A stretch of 58,683 nt of DNA from positions 1-58,683 of the forward strand of contig DYFC01000013.1 in the NCBI GenBank assembly GCA_020725385.1, read 5' to 3'. The notes under the pieces were generated by a model. The model saw nothing but the letters and a program-made list of their open reading frames with translations, searched no databases and was not told where the DNA came from. The translations under genes were made by a program, and so were the position numbers. Source of the stretch: Nitrospira japonica. GTDB taxonomy: Bacteria; Nitrospirota; Thermodesulfovibrionia; Thermodesulfovibrionales; SM23-35. Below, piece after piece: positions 1 to 8,847 of the stretch (the first letter of the stretch is position 1; the number at the start of each line of letters is the position of its first letter).

Positions 1-183
1 CATCTCTTATGGGATTCTTAACAGCTTTTTCCATGTATGTCTATTTATATTTGTTCTGTTACTTCACCCCTCTTAAAAAACAATTATGGGTGTTCACTTT
101 TAATTCGTAAACAGTTCACTTTTAAAAAATTCCTAACATAATTTTTTTAATTTTGTGGTTACAAGATTCCTCAAAAATTTTTC
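1..183. other. Noncoding left edge with paired 12-bp direct repeats; possible mobile-element end
   Basis: No convincing complete gene is visible here. GTTCACTTTTAA occurs at 92-103 and again at 114-125, a 22-bp period. On the minus strand an ATG at 34-32 opens a frame (MEKAVKNPIRD) that runs off the window. Tandem terminal repeats next to an outward-truncated gene resemble the ends of IS21-like elements, but no transposase is visible, so this is a weak inference. Confidence 0.2.
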
Positions 184-222
184 TTGACAAATTCAAAAAA
201 TATATATACATTTGTATATATA
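184..222 (+). promoter_or_regulatory. lexA promoter with overlapping perfect palindrome (candidate LexA operator)
   Basis: A consensus -35 TTGACA lies at 184-189. A 17-bp spacer places a -10-like TACATT at 207-212. That hexamer sits inside a perfect inverted repeat at 201-222, with arms TATATATACA and TGTATATATA separated by TT. LexA genes are usually autoregulated, and a dyad overlapping the -10 is where such an operator is expected. The sequence is neither the E. coli CTG-N10-CAG box nor the Bacillus CGAAC-N4-GTTCG box, so the assignment to LexA is inference. Confidence 0.5.
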
Positions 223-244
223 AATATTCCTCCACTTTTTATGA

Positions 245-301
245 GAATGCCAGGCAGTTAGGGGAATGTTTCTATTCCCGAAAAATAACTGCCTGGCATT
301 C
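245..301 (+). repeat. Long nested inverted repeat (hairpin) in the lexA 5' leader
   Basis: Outer arms at 245-260 (GAATGCCAGGCAGTTA) and 286-301 are a perfect 16-bp inverted repeat. Nested inside are GGGAAT at 262-267 and ATTCCC at 274-279, with a 6-nt loop. The structure ends 7 nt before the lexA ribosome-binding site. No T-tract follows, so it does not look like a terminator. It could be an RNA structure acting on lexA translation or a small palindromic repeat element. Confidence 0.6.
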
Positions 302-317
302 GAATGCAGAGGATAAT

Positions 318-920
318 ATGAAAGATATTACTGAAAAACAAAAACGCATTCTTGACTTTCTTGTGGAATACACCAAAACAAATGGTTATCCACCTACAGT
401 CAGGGAAATAGGAGAACATTTCAAGTTTCTCTGGTCTGCAGCCAGAGCACACCTTAAGGCTCTTGAAAAAAAAGGATTTATAAAGTTAAATCCTATGAAA
501 TCAAGGGGCATAGAAATTTCAGGATTGATGCCGGTCAATGGAGTAATACTTCCTGTTGCAGGAAATATACGAGCGGGCAAACCCATACTGGCAAAAGAAA
601 ACATAGATTTGCATATAATGGTTGATAGAACCCTTTTCCCTTATAAAGATGCCTTCTCATTGAAAGTTGTCGGAGATAGTATGAAAGATGCCGGAATATT
701 CGAAGGTGATTATGTAATAGTTAAGCCCCAAAATACAATATATAACAAAGAAATTGCTGTAGTGCTCTTAGATGATGAGGCAACAATAAAAAGAGTTTTA
801 TTCAAAAACAAAAAGAAAATTATTCTTAAACCCGAAAATAAAGATATGCAAGAAACAGAACATAATGCAAATGAAGTTGTCATAATTGGCAAGGTTGTAG
901 GAGTCATACGGAAACTTTAA
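318..920 (+). CDS. lexA: LexA repressor, SOS regulator (S24 autoprotease)
   Basis: This 200-residue protein represses DNA-damage genes and is inactivated by RecA-stimulated self-cleavage. An N-terminal winged-helix region (residues 1-65, with TVREIGEHF and HLKALEKKGFI) precedes the peptidase domain. The A81-G82 scissile bond (LPVAGNI), catalytic Ser121 in GDSM and Lys158 in ATIKR are all present. The frame stays open upstream to about 153, but ATG 318 matches the family N terminus and has an AGAGGA ribosome-binding site at 308-313. It heads a cassette with a small unknown protein and dinB, a common SOS arrangement. A palindrome over its promoter suggests autoregulation. Confidence 0.96.
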   Translation: MKDITEKQKRILDFLVEYTKTNGYPPTVREIGEHFKFLWSAARAHLKALEKKGFIKLNPMKSRGIEISGLMPVNGVILPVAGNIRAGKPILAKENIDLHIMVDRTLFPYKDAFSLKVVGDSMKDAGIFEGDYVIVKPQNTIYNKEIAVVLLDDEATIKRVLFKNKKKIILKPENKDMQETEHNANEVVIIGKVVGVIRKL

Positions 921-928
921 CCTAAAAA

Positions 929-1174
929 ATGAAAATGTATATTGGAGAAACTATAAATGTAATTGCTTCATTTGGAATGCCGTACAAGATACGGCCGGTT
1001 AGATTTAGATGGAATGGCAAACTTTTTGATGTCAAAGAGATAACATATTCATGGCAAACCAGAGAAGGTCAGACAAAAATTTATCATTTCTCTATAACAG
1101 ACGGAAAAACATTATATGAACTAAGCTTTAATACTACTTCTCTTTTGTGGAGTATAGAAAAAATTGAGGTATAG
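929..1174 (+). CDS. Small beta-rich protein between lexA and dinB (DUF6504-like), function unknown
   Basis: The 81-residue product begins 8 nt after lexA and has alternating hydrophobic strands. It contains a basic stretch (PYKIRPVRFRWNGKLFDVKEI) and a Trp-rich middle, suggesting a small SH3-like barrel. It resembles small domains associated with Y-family polymerases such as DUF6504; that family name is from memory. No signal peptide or cysteine motif is seen. Its position within the lexA-dinB unit suggests a DNA-repair accessory role, but no activity can be read from the sequence. An alternative start is ATG 935. Confidence 0.65.
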   Translation: MKMYIGETINVIASFGMPYKIRPVRFRWNGKLFDVKEITYSWQTREGQTKIYHFSITDGKTLYELSFNTTSLLWSIEKIEV

Positions 1175-1249
1175 ATAGCGGGATATGGAGAAGTTACCCT
1201 TACTGCCCACGAAAAACGGCTATTATTATGGCACTGATATAAATATAAA

Positions 1250-2470
1250 ATGTCCAGAATCATACTTTGCATAGATATGGATGCATTCTTTGCATCGGTA
1301 GAGCAACAGAGCAATCCAAAATTACGCGGGAAGCCTGTTGCTGTGATTGGTTCAGGCAACAGAACTGTTATTACAACGCGTTCATATGAAGCAAGAAAAT
1401 TTGGTGTCAAAACAGGGATGAATATTTATGAAGCCAAAAAGCTTTGCCCTCATATCATTTTTGTCGTTGGAAACAATGAAAAATATACCTATACCTGTAC
1501 AGAAATGCAGAAGATATATTTAGAATATACTCCGGATGTAGAAATATATTCAATTGATGAGGCATTTCTTGACGTTACCACCACCTACCACTTATTCGGA
1601 GGACCTGAAGCTATTGGATGTGCTATTAAAAAAAAGATAAAAGAAAAATTTGGCATTAACTGCACAGCGGGTATAGGTCCAAATATTCTTATCGCAAAAC
1701 TTGCAAGCGACATCTCAAAACCTGATGGCTTAAGATGGATTAAGCCTGAAGATCTTAATAATGTTTTGGAAGATTTACCCTTAAAAGAACTCTGGGGAAT
1801 AGGCTCAAGACTTTCAGAGAAACTCAATGCTTTCGGCATAAAAACCTGCGGTCAATTAGGAAGAGCTTCTTTAAGCTTATTGAGAAATAAATTTGGCATA
1901 ATCGGAGAACACCTCAAAGCAATGGGCATGGGTTTATGCAACAGACCTTTATATGTTCAGGAACAGGATCCAAAATCAATAGGACATAGCATGACATTCT
2001 CAAAGGATCTTTCACAAAGAAAGGAAATAGAAGCAGAGATTTTAAAATTAAGTGAAATGGTAGGAAGACGGGCAAGACACTACAAATTCAAAGGCAGAAA
2101 AGTAACTCTTATTGTGAGATATAGTGATTTTAAAACTTTTTCGAGACAAACAACTCTTCCTGACTATACAAACCACACACATAAGATTTATAAAAATGCG
2201 CTTTCAATACTGGATAGCATTTTTTTAACTGATAAGGTCAGACTTCTTGGAGTATCTCTATCATCACTTATCAGAGAAAAAGAGCAGATGTTTTTGTTTG
2301 AAGAAATCAGCAAACAAAAGGAACTTCTCAAAGCAATGGATATGATAAATGATAGATATGGAGATTTTAAAATCATCTGGGGCTCATATCTCAAGCAATG
2401 CGAACCGGCAAGGGTTATATCACCAGCATGGAAACCTTCAGGTGTAAGGCATATAAACGTAAAAAGATAA
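1250..2470 (+). CDS. dinB: DNA polymerase IV (Y-family translesion polymerase)
   Basis: This 406-residue error-prone polymerase synthesises DNA across lesions. Palm-domain metal ligands Asp9 (CIDMDAFFASVEQ) and the SIDE motif with Asp103/Glu104 (IYSIDEAFLDV) are intact, which argues against the inactive ImuB type. Helix-hairpin-helix thumb residues (ELWGIGSRLSEKL) and the little-finger domain follow. Near residue 345, QMFLF resembles a beta-clamp-binding motif. It lies 75 nt downstream of the small SH3-like gene and is probably in the lexA-controlled cassette. The ATG at 1250 directly follows an AT-rich TATAAATATAAA stretch with no clear ribosome-binding site. It converges on rnr. Confidence 0.96.
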   Translation: MSRIILCIDMDAFFASVEQQSNPKLRGKPVAVIGSGNRTVITTRSYEARKFGVKTGMNIYEAKKLCPHIIFVVGNNEKYTYTCTEMQKIYLEYTPDVEIYSIDEAFLDVTTTYHLFGGPEAIGCAIKKKIKEKFGINCTAGIGPNILIAKLASDISKPDGLRWIKPEDLNNVLEDLPLKELWGIGSRLSEKLNAFGIKTCGQLGRASLSLLRNKFGIIGEHLKAMGMGLCNRPLYVQEQDPKSIGHSMTFSKDLSQRKEIEAEILKLSEMVGRRARHYKFKGRKVTLIVRYSDFKTFSRQTTLPDYTNHTHKIYKNALSILDSIFLTDKVRLLGVSLSSLIREKEQMFLFEEISKQKELLKAMDMINDRYGDFKIIWGSYLKQCEPARVISPAWKPSGVRHINVKR

Positions 2471-2530
2471 ACAATATAAATGTGCTATTAAGCCGAAAAA
2501 TGCATTTTGCTTTACTTTAGAACATCTATA

Positions 2531-4663
2531 TTATCCGGATTGAACAATATCAAGTATTATCTCTTTTTCTTCCATATCAACCCTGTCTATTCTTACTTTA
2601 ATTTCTTTCCCTATTGTAAAAGTGCGTTTAGTATGCCTGCCGAACAAAGTCATGTTATGCTCATTGTACTGATAAAAATCATCTGTCATATAAGATACAT
2701 GAAGGAATCCTTCTACAAAAAAATCTTTAAGTCTTGCTCTTAAACCATAAGGTGTTACACCTACAATTTTTGCATCAAATTCATCGCCAACTTTGTCTTT
2801 CATAAACCAGACTCTCATTGCGTCCAATACTTTGCGTTCTGCTTTATCGGCAAGCCTTTCAGTGCAAGATGAACTAAAAGCAATGTCAGGAAGTATGTTG
2901 TTCAACTCCTTAATTCTTTTGTCGGAAAGGTGTTTTTTATATAAAACTTCTCTTAGAATTCTGTGTACCACAAGATCAGGATACCTTCTTATAGGAGATG
3001 TAAAATGGGTATAGCATTTTGATGCAAGTCCAAAATGTCCGACATTTTGATTTGAATAGCGTGCCTGTTTTAAACTCTTTAAAATTATTGAATGGATAAT
3101 CTCTTCTTCAGGTCTTCCTTTTATTGTATTAAGAATTCCGGAAATATCCGAAGGTTTGATTTTTTTAATCTTATTTCTGTTTTGCCCGGGTTTTTTAGAA
3201 GGAATTATTGCTTGAATTAGTTTACCAAGATTTTCTATTTTTACAGGATCGGGTTCTTCGTGAACTCTATAGAGAGAAGGAATGCCAAGTTTTTCAAGGT
3301 ATATGGCGACTGCTTCATTGGCAGAAATCATGAACTCTTCAATCAGCATGTGCGCTAAGTTTCTTTCGGCAGTTAAAATACTTTCGGGTCTTCCTGTCAC
3401 ATCAAGAACAATTTCAGGTTCAGGTAGATCAAAATCAAGACTGCCCCTATTTAATCTTTTATTTCTCAAAATTCCGCATAATTCACCCATAAGTTCAATA
3501 TCTTGAAGTAAATAATCGTATTTTTTATGCTCTGAAGGATCATTATCAACCAGTATTTTTCTTACAGATGTATAAGTCATTCTTTCATTACTTCTTATCA
3601 AACTCGGGTAAAACCTGGAAGATATGAGATTGCCATTTCTGTCGAAATCCATTTCTACTGTGAATGAAAACCTCTCAACATTTGGTTTCAAACTGCAAAG
3701 GTCTTCTGAGAGTTCTTTCGGAAGCATTGGAATTACTCTATCAGGGAAATAAACACTTGTGCCTCTCTTACGGGCTTCTAAATCTAAGGATGAGTTTTCT
3801 TTTATGAAATACCCGACATCTGCAATGTGAACAAACAAAGTATAACCGTGAGGACTTAATTTAATAGAAACAGCATCATCAAAGTCCTTTGCTCTTTCTC
3901 CATCAATAGTGATTGTATTAAGGTTGCGAAGATCTTTTCTTTTTAATTGTTGTGGTAGATTGTCAGAAATTTTTTGATAAAGAAGCTTTGCTTCTTCCTT
4001 AACAACAGGTGGAAATCGTGAAGGCAAATTAAATTCTTCTATGATTGCTTCAATCTCGGATAATGGATCTTCAGGCTTCCCGAGAATTTTGACTATTTTC
4101 CCTGAAGCAGGTTTTCTGTTTTCGGGATGGCTTACAATTTCAGCGATTACAAGATCACCACTGCGCGCTCCTGCCCGATCTTTAGGAGGAATGATAAGGT
4201 CAAATGTAATAGCTCTATCTTTTGGTTTAACAAAAAAGCCGGTTTTTGAAACTATGAATTTCCCTGAAATTCTTTGATGAACTCTCTTTAGAATTCTTAT
4301 GATTCTCCCTTCTCTTTTTTGCCAGTTTTCGACCCTTACAAGAACCCTATCATTATTCATCGCGCCGGCATTTGCCCATGAAGGAATGAAAATATCCCTT
4401 TCACCCGGTTTGTCCATGATAACAAAACCATAACCATCCTTATGGGCTTCATAAAAACCGCTGACAAGATTCATATCATCTACAGGACCATACAGTCCTT
4501 TTCTTGTCAGAACAATTTCACCTTGTTTTACAAGATTCCTTAGAATTTTCTTAAGAGCGCGTGCTTCTTTATGGTTTAATCCTAAGAGAAGCACAATTTC
4601 CTTAAAATTGGCGGGTTTCTTTATTTTTTCTCTAAAAAAAGTAAGAATAGTTTCTTTGTCCAT
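2531..4663 (-). CDS. rnr: Ribonuclease R (3'-5' exoribonuclease, RNB family)
   Basis: The 710-residue hydrolytic exoribonuclease degrades structured RNA. Domains in order are an N-terminal winged helix (TILTFFREKIKKPANFKEI), cold-shock domains, the RNB catalytic domain and a C-terminal S1 domain (DEFDAKIVGVTPYGLRARL). The RNB Asp cluster is visible in DGERAKDFDDAVSI, and the downstream HFTSPIRRYPDLVVHR motif is intact. The frame is open 27 codons further upstream, but that extension is unlike the family; ATG 4663 (MDKETILTFF) fits. The ribosome-binding site is weak. The C terminus ends at the S1 domain, without the long basic tail of proteobacterial RNase R. Confidence 0.95.
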   Translation of the reverse strand: MDKETILTFFREKIKKPANFKEIVLLLGLNHKEARALKKILRNLVKQGEIVLTRKGLYGPVDDMNLVSGFYEAHKDGYGFVIMDKPGERDIFIPSWANAGAMNNDRVLVRVENWQKREGRIIRILKRVHQRISGKFIVSKTGFFVKPKDRAITFDLIIPPKDRAGARSGDLVIAEIVSHPENRKPASGKIVKILGKPEDPLSEIEAIIEEFNLPSRFPPVVKEEAKLLYQKISDNLPQQLKRKDLRNLNTITIDGERAKDFDDAVSIKLSPHGYTLFVHIADVGYFIKENSSLDLEARKRGTSVYFPDRVIPMLPKELSEDLCSLKPNVERFSFTVEMDFDRNGNLISSRFYPSLIRSNERMTYTSVRKILVDNDPSEHKKYDYLLQDIELMGELCGILRNKRLNRGSLDFDLPEPEIVLDVTGRPESILTAERNLAHMLIEEFMISANEAVAIYLEKLGIPSLYRVHEEPDPVKIENLGKLIQAIIPSKKPGQNRNKIKKIKPSDISGILNTIKGRPEEEIIHSIILKSLKQARYSNQNVGHFGLASKCYTHFTSPIRRYPDLVVHRILREVLYKKHLSDKRIKELNNILPDIAFSSSCTERLADKAERKVLDAMRVWFMKDKVGDEFDAKIVGVTPYGLRARLKDFFVEGFLHVSYMTDDFYQYNEHNMTLFGRHTKRTFTIGKEIKVRIDRVDMEEKEIILDIVQSG

Positions 4664-4855
4664 CTTAATAAATAGTATATCAGGATAATAAAATAAAAAA
4701 AGTAAAGGCTGTTTTGTATTTAAATTGATTATGCAAATTGACAAAGAATTACCGTGTATTTTACAGTAAATATAGAACTTACCTTGATAAATTATAAATA
4801 AAAGTATTTATAGTGGTACCTATTTGTAATAAAAATACTTAAGGAGGAAAAGAAT

Positions 4856-6211
4856 TTGCTTAAATCAATAGAGGATATAAGCCCGACAAAAAAGCGTATT
4901 AGTATAGAGATACCTGTGGAAATAATCGAAAGAGAATTTAGTTCATCTCTTGAAGTTTTGAGAAATAAGGTAAAAATTCCCGGTTTCAGACCTGGGAAGG
5001 CACCTGCTAATCTTATCGAGAAAAGATTTGGTAAAGAAATAGAGGCTGAAGTTTTAGATAAATTAATTCCAGAACATTATAATATGGCATTAAGAGAAGC
5101 TGATTTGCAGCCTGTTTCAATGCCTGAAATTCAGGAAAAATTTGAATTCAAAAGGCACAATCCTATCAATATGACTTTTGTAATCGAGGTTCTTCCAAAA
5201 ATAGAGAATTTGAATTATGAAAATATCAAAGTTGAAGATATTCCTGTAACAGTAGAAGATACTGATATAGATTCTATGCTCAAGCATTTACAGGAACAAA
5301 AAGCTCTGTTTGAAGTTTCTGAAGAACCTGTCTCTATGGATGACCTTGTAAGTTTTGAACTCGCAGGTGGTGAACTCGAAGGCAATGAAAAAATTCCTGA
5401 ATTGGAGGAAGCTCTTAAGGCAATGGGGAATGAAATTTTTCCTCCTGATATGATGGAAAGAGCTTTAGGTAAAAAGAAAGAAGATATTATTGAGTTTACA
5501 AAAACATTTGAAGATAATTTCCAAAATGAAAAATTAAAAGGTAAGACAGCAAAGATAAAACTTGTAATTAAAGAAATAAAAAAGAAATCATTGCCAACTA
5601 TTGATGATGAATTTGCAAAAGATCTCGGTTTTAATGACATAAGTGAATTAAAAGAAAAATTAAAGGAAAGAATTTATAATTTCAAAAAACAACAGGTTCA
5701 AAGAATTCAGAAGGCTTCTATTATAAATAGCCTGATCGAATCAATAAATCCTCCTGCTCCTGAATCTTTAGTTAACAGAGAAATAGAGGCGCTAATAATG
5801 CAAAAAAGTGTATCAGATGAAGATCCTGCTGTGGAGACCGATTCAGTAAAAGAAGTTCTTGATATTGCTGCTGAAAAGGATCCCGGGGAGAATATACTTA
5901 AACAGCAAAAAGCTATTAAGGAAGCTGAAGATGAAGAATTAAGACGCAGAGAAAAGGCAATTAAGAATGTCCAGGCTTCGATGATTATTGATGCTATAGG
6001 CAAAAAAGAAGCTGTTTTTGTAACCGATGATGAAGTCGACAGGCGCATAGAATTGGTTGCTAAAAGTTTATCTGCTACCCCGGAAGCTGTAAGAAGTTTT
6101 TACATGTATAAAGAAGGTTCTCTTGATAGTCTGAGACACTCGATATTTCAAGAAAAAGTACTCGATTTTCTTTTATCAAAAGCATCTATTGAAGCAAAGG
6201 AGAATAAATGA
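4856..6211 (+). CDS. tig: Trigger factor (ribosome-associated chaperone)
   Basis: The 451-residue chaperone docks at the ribosomal exit tunnel. The ribosome-binding signature GFRPGKAP is present near residues 43-50. A PPIase-like middle domain appears degenerate, and a helical C-terminal substrate-binding domain follows. Compared with typical family members there is an acidic, charged insertion around residues 310-365 ([10 protein letters not shown] onward). The start is TTG 4856, 8 nt after a strong AAGGAGG at 4841-4847. It opens the tig-clpP-clpX unit, a classical order that links folding of nascent chains with proteolysis. Its stop overlaps clpP as ATGA. Confidence 0.95.
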   Translation: MLKSIEDISPTKKRISIEIPVEIIEREFSSSLEVLRNKVKIPGFRPGKAPANLIEKRFGKEIEAEVLDKLIPEHYNMALREADLQPVSMPEIQEKFEFKRHNPINMTFVIEVLPKIENLNYENIKVEDIPVTVEDTDIDSMLKHLQEQKALFEVSEEPVSMDDLVSFELAGGELEGNEKIPELEEALKAMGNEIFPPDMMERALGKKKEDIIEFTKTFEDNFQNEKLKGKTAKIKLVIKEIKKKSLPTIDDEFAKDLGFNDISELKEKLKERIYNFKKQQVQRIQKASIINSLIESINPPAPESLVNREIEALIMQKSVSDEDPAVETDSVKEVLDIAAEKDPGENILKQQKAIKEAEDEELRRREKAIKNVQASMIIDAIGKKEAVFVTDDEVDRRIELVAKSLSATPEAVRSFYMYKEGSLDSLRHSIFQEKVLDFLLSKASIEAKENK

Positions 6212-6810
6212 GCATCATACCTATTGTTATAGAACAAACAGGACGCTCTGAAAGAGCCTATGATATTTATTCAAGACTGCTGAAAGACAGGATTATTTTT
6301 ATCGGAAGCGGGATTGATGATAATGTTGCTAATATTGTTATAGCACAGTTGTTATTTCTACAGACTGAAGACCCTGAAAAAGATATTCATCTTTATATTA
6401 ATTCGCCCGGGGGAATTGTATCCTCTGGCCTTGCAATTTATGACACAATGCAATATGTCAAACCTGACATAGCAACATACTGCATTGGTCAGGCAATGAG
6501 CATGGGTGCGTTATTGCTATCTGCTGGAACAAAAGGCAAAAGATATGCATTGCCACATTCACGAATTATGATACATCAGCTTATGGGAGGATTTCAGGGA
6601 CAGGCAACCGATATTGAAATACATGCCCGTGAAATTCTTAAGATGAAGGATGCTTTGAATAAAATACTTTCTATTCATACAGGACAATCTATCGAAAAGA
6701 TACAAGTAGATACCGATAGGGATTTTTTCATGTCAGGACAGGAAGCAAAAGAATACGGGATAGTCGATGAAGTGATTTCGAGTATAAAAGACAGGAGGTC
6801 AAATGGCTAA
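6208..6810 (+). CDS. clpP: ATP-dependent Clp protease proteolytic subunit
   Basis: The 200-residue serine peptidase forms the tetradecameric chamber of ClpXP and probably of ClpCP, since clpC is also in this window. The catalytic triad is visible: Ser98 in [11 protein letters not shown], His123 in RIMIHQ and Asp172 in DTDRDFF. The N-terminal axial-loop region ([13 protein letters not shown]) is normal. ATG 6208 overlaps the tig stop by 4 nt, and the gene end overlaps clpX by 8 nt, so translation is probably coupled. Confidence 0.97.
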   Translation: MSIIPIVIEQTGRSERAYDIYSRLLKDRIIFIGSGIDDNVANIVIAQLLFLQTEDPEKDIHLYINSPGGIVSSGLAIYDTMQYVKPDIATYCIGQAMSMGALLLSAGTKGKRYALPHSRIMIHQLMGGFQGQATDIEIHAREILKMKDALNKILSIHTGQSIEKIQVDTDRDFFMSGQEAKEYGIVDEVISSIKDRRSNG

Positions 6811-8044
6811 GAGGGATGAGACTAACCTGAAATGTTCCTTCTGCGGCAAGGGACATGCTGAAGTAAAGAAACTTATAGCCGGTCCTTCTGTTTATATTTG
6901 TAATGAATGTGTTGAACTATGCAATGAGATAATAGCAGATTCGCTTCAGGACGAGATTAAAAGATCAACACATTCAAATCTCCCTTCTCCAAAGGAAATA
7001 CATAAATTTCTCAATGATTATGTTGTTGGACAGGAAAGAGCTAAAAAAATATTATCAGTAGCTGTTCACAATCATTATAAAAGGATTAATAATCCACCGG
7101 GCTCTGATATTGAATTACAAAAAAGCAATATTTTACTTTTGGGACCTACAGGCACAGGCAAGACACTCTTTGCTCAAACTCTTGCGAGAATTCTTGATGT
7201 GCCTTTTGCAATAGCAGATGCAACAACCTTGACAGAAGCTGGTTATGTAGGAGAAGATGTTGAAAATATTATTCTTAAATTACTACAGGCATCTGAATAT
7301 GATGTTGAACGTGCTCAGAGAGGAATAATATATATTGACGAAATTGACAAAATAAGCAGAAAATCAGACAACCCTTCAATTACAAGAGATGTATCAGGTG
7401 AAGGTGTCCAGCAGGCTTTACTTAAGTTAATTGAAGGAACAATAGCAAATATACCACCGCAAGGTGGCAGAAAACATCCACAACAAGAATATATTCAAGT
7501 TAATACAACAAATATTCTTTTCATATGTGGTGGTGCATTTGTAGGACTTGATGAAATTATCGATAAACGCATAGGTCAGAGAACCGTGGGATTTGTTTCC
7601 GAAACAGTTGTTAGAAAAGATAGAAAGATTGGTGAAGTACTAAGTCTTGTTGAACCTGAAGACCTTATTAAATATGGCCTGATACCTGAATTTGTTGGTA
7701 GAATGCCTGTGGTTGCAGCACTTGATGAGCTTGATGAAGCAGCTTTAATAAAAATATTGACCGAACCCAAGAACGCTCTTGTTAAACAATACCAGAAACT
7801 CTTGTCATTTGAGAATGTCAGACTGAAATTTACTGAAGGAGCTTTAACAGCTATTGCCAGGAAGGCAATCCAGCGTAAAACAGGAGCACGCGGACTAAGG
7901 TCTATTCTTGAAGAGGTTATGCTTGATGTTATGTATGATATTCCATCTCAAAAAGGTGTCAGAGAATGTCTTGTAACAGAGGAAACAATAAACAGAAAAG
8001 AGATGCCTTTACTTATATATGAGAAAAAAGTAGAGTCAGCTTGA
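6803..8044 (+). CDS. clpX: ClpX unfoldase, AAA+ partner of ClpP
   Basis: This 413-residue hexameric AAA+ protein unfolds substrates and feeds them into ClpP. A treble-clef zinc-binding domain carries Cys11/Cys14/Cys33/Cys36 (CSFC and CNEC). Walker A (GPTGTGKT), Walker B ([10 protein letters not shown]), the GYVGEDVE pore region and sensor motifs follow. An IGF-like loop for ClpP docking is represented near IGQRTVGF. The gene overlaps clpP by 8 nt, with an AGGAGG ribosome-binding site inside the clpP end. It converges on dciA with only 16 nt between stops. Confidence 0.97.
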   Translation: MAKRDETNLKCSFCGKGHAEVKKLIAGPSVYICNECVELCNEIIADSLQDEIKRSTHSNLPSPKEIHKFLNDYVVGQERAKKILSVAVHNHYKRINNPPGSDIELQKSNILLLGPTGTGKTLFAQTLARILDVPFAIADATTLTEAGYVGEDVENIILKLLQASEYDVERAQRGIIYIDEIDKISRKSDNPSITRDVSGEGVQQALLKLIEGTIANIPPQGGRKHPQQEYIQVNTTNILFICGGAFVGLDEIIDKRIGQRTVGFVSETVVRKDRKIGEVLSLVEPEDLIKYGLIPEFVGRMPVVAALDELDEAALIKILTEPKNALVKQYQKLLSFENVRLKFTEGALTAIARKAIQRKTGARGLRSILEEVMLDVMYDIPSQKGVRECLVTEETINRKEMPLLIYEKKVESA

Positions 8045-8060
8045 GCTTTATACAGGATGA

Positions 8061-8516
8061 CTATATGCGTGTTTTGCCCGATGAAACAGCCTTTTCAATT
8101 GCTGTTCTGATTTTTTTCCTTAATTCTTCTTCCGGTATCTTGGAAGTGATATTTTCAATATAGTTTATTTCTTCGTTCGATAGTTTTTTGAATTCTTTTT
8201 CTTTTCCGGGTTTTTTTAAATCCTTACTATATGGTAAGGATTGTGCTCTTCCTATTCTGAATCGTACAGATTTAACCCCATAAGAATCGAGTTTAGCGAT
8301 AATTTCATTTCTGAAAAAATGAAGTTCCTGCATCCATGCAGGCGAATCAACATTGATAAGAAGTTCACCTTCTGAAAAATTTGATGGATACATATGTGAT
8401 ACTAATGGAGGATGGAAAATCTGATGCCAGCTTTTTTTTAATCTGGAAAGCCTTGCACCATCTTCTAAATCAAGGTTTTTTATTAGAGGTGCAAGGAGAG
8501 AATCCAGACGTTTCAC
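8061..8516 (-). CDS. DciA-like DUF721 protein (candidate replicative helicase loader)
   Basis: The roughly 151-residue protein has the DUF721 pattern: a Trp after the first helix (LKKSWHQIF), a strand-rich core (GELLINVDSPAWMQELHFFRNEI) and VRFRIG. DciA proteins of this family help load DnaB in bacteria lacking DnaC/DnaI; applying that role here is inference. The frame is open to a TTG at 8561, but I prefer GTG 8516, which shares one base with the rpmB stop (TAGTG) and gives coupled translation. The C-terminal tail is lysine-rich and helical. Confidence 0.7.
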   Translation of the reverse strand: MKRLDSLLAPLIKNLDLEDGARLSRLKKSWHQIFHPPLVSHMYPSNFSEGELLINVDSPAWMQELHFFRNEIIAKLDSYGVKSVRFRIGRAQSLPYSKDLKKPGKEKEFKKLSNEEINYIENITSKIPEEELRKKIRTAIEKAVSSGKTRI

Positions 8517-8704
8517 TATAGTGCTTTTTTTACTAATCCTGAACGGAGACAGCGGGAACAAACATAAACTTTCTTTGTACCGGATTCTGTTGCAATACGC
8601 AATCTCTGCAAATTCGGCATTAATATTCTTTTAGTTTTATTATTTGCATGACTTACATTATTCCCTATGATTCTTCTCTTTCCGCACACAGTACAACTCG
8701 CCAT
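8516..8704 (-). CDS. rpmB: 50S ribosomal protein L28
   Basis: This 62-residue large-subunit ribosomal protein starts [10 protein letters not shown] and retains two Cys pairs (CTVC and CSRC), so it is a zinc-binding C+ form. ATG 8704 has an excellent AAGGAGGA ribosome-binding site just upstream; the upstream in-frame extension is discarded. The conserved SHANNKTKR and LPNLQR-like (MPNLQRLRI) segments are visible. It is translationally joined to the DUF721 gene and diverges from infB. Confidence 0.96.
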   Translation of the reverse strand: MASCTVCGKRRIIGNNVSHANNKTKRILMPNLQRLRIATESGTKKVYVCSRCLRSGLVKKAL

Positions 8705-8847
8705 ATTTTTGAATTCCTCCTTTAACAATTGCATTAAGATAGTCTATTATGATAACATGTTAAAACCGATGTTACAAGAGTAGTTTTGCGGGATGTTGAA
8801 CCTCTTTTTTGTCCCGCCAAAGAAAACAAATTAATGGATTGATTAAA

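Noticed and set aside
153-317. N-terminal extension of the lexA frame
   Set aside because: It would translate the promoter, palindrome and leader hairpin; ATG 318 has the ribosome-binding site and the family N terminus.
2491-2510. Terminator between dinB and rnr (AAAATGCATTTT)
   Set aside because: The palindrome is short and AT-only, with no loop or T-run that would support termination.
5215-6048. Ser-rich minus-strand frames inside tig
   Set aside because: They are antisense shadows of Glu/Lys-rich coding sequence on the plus strand.
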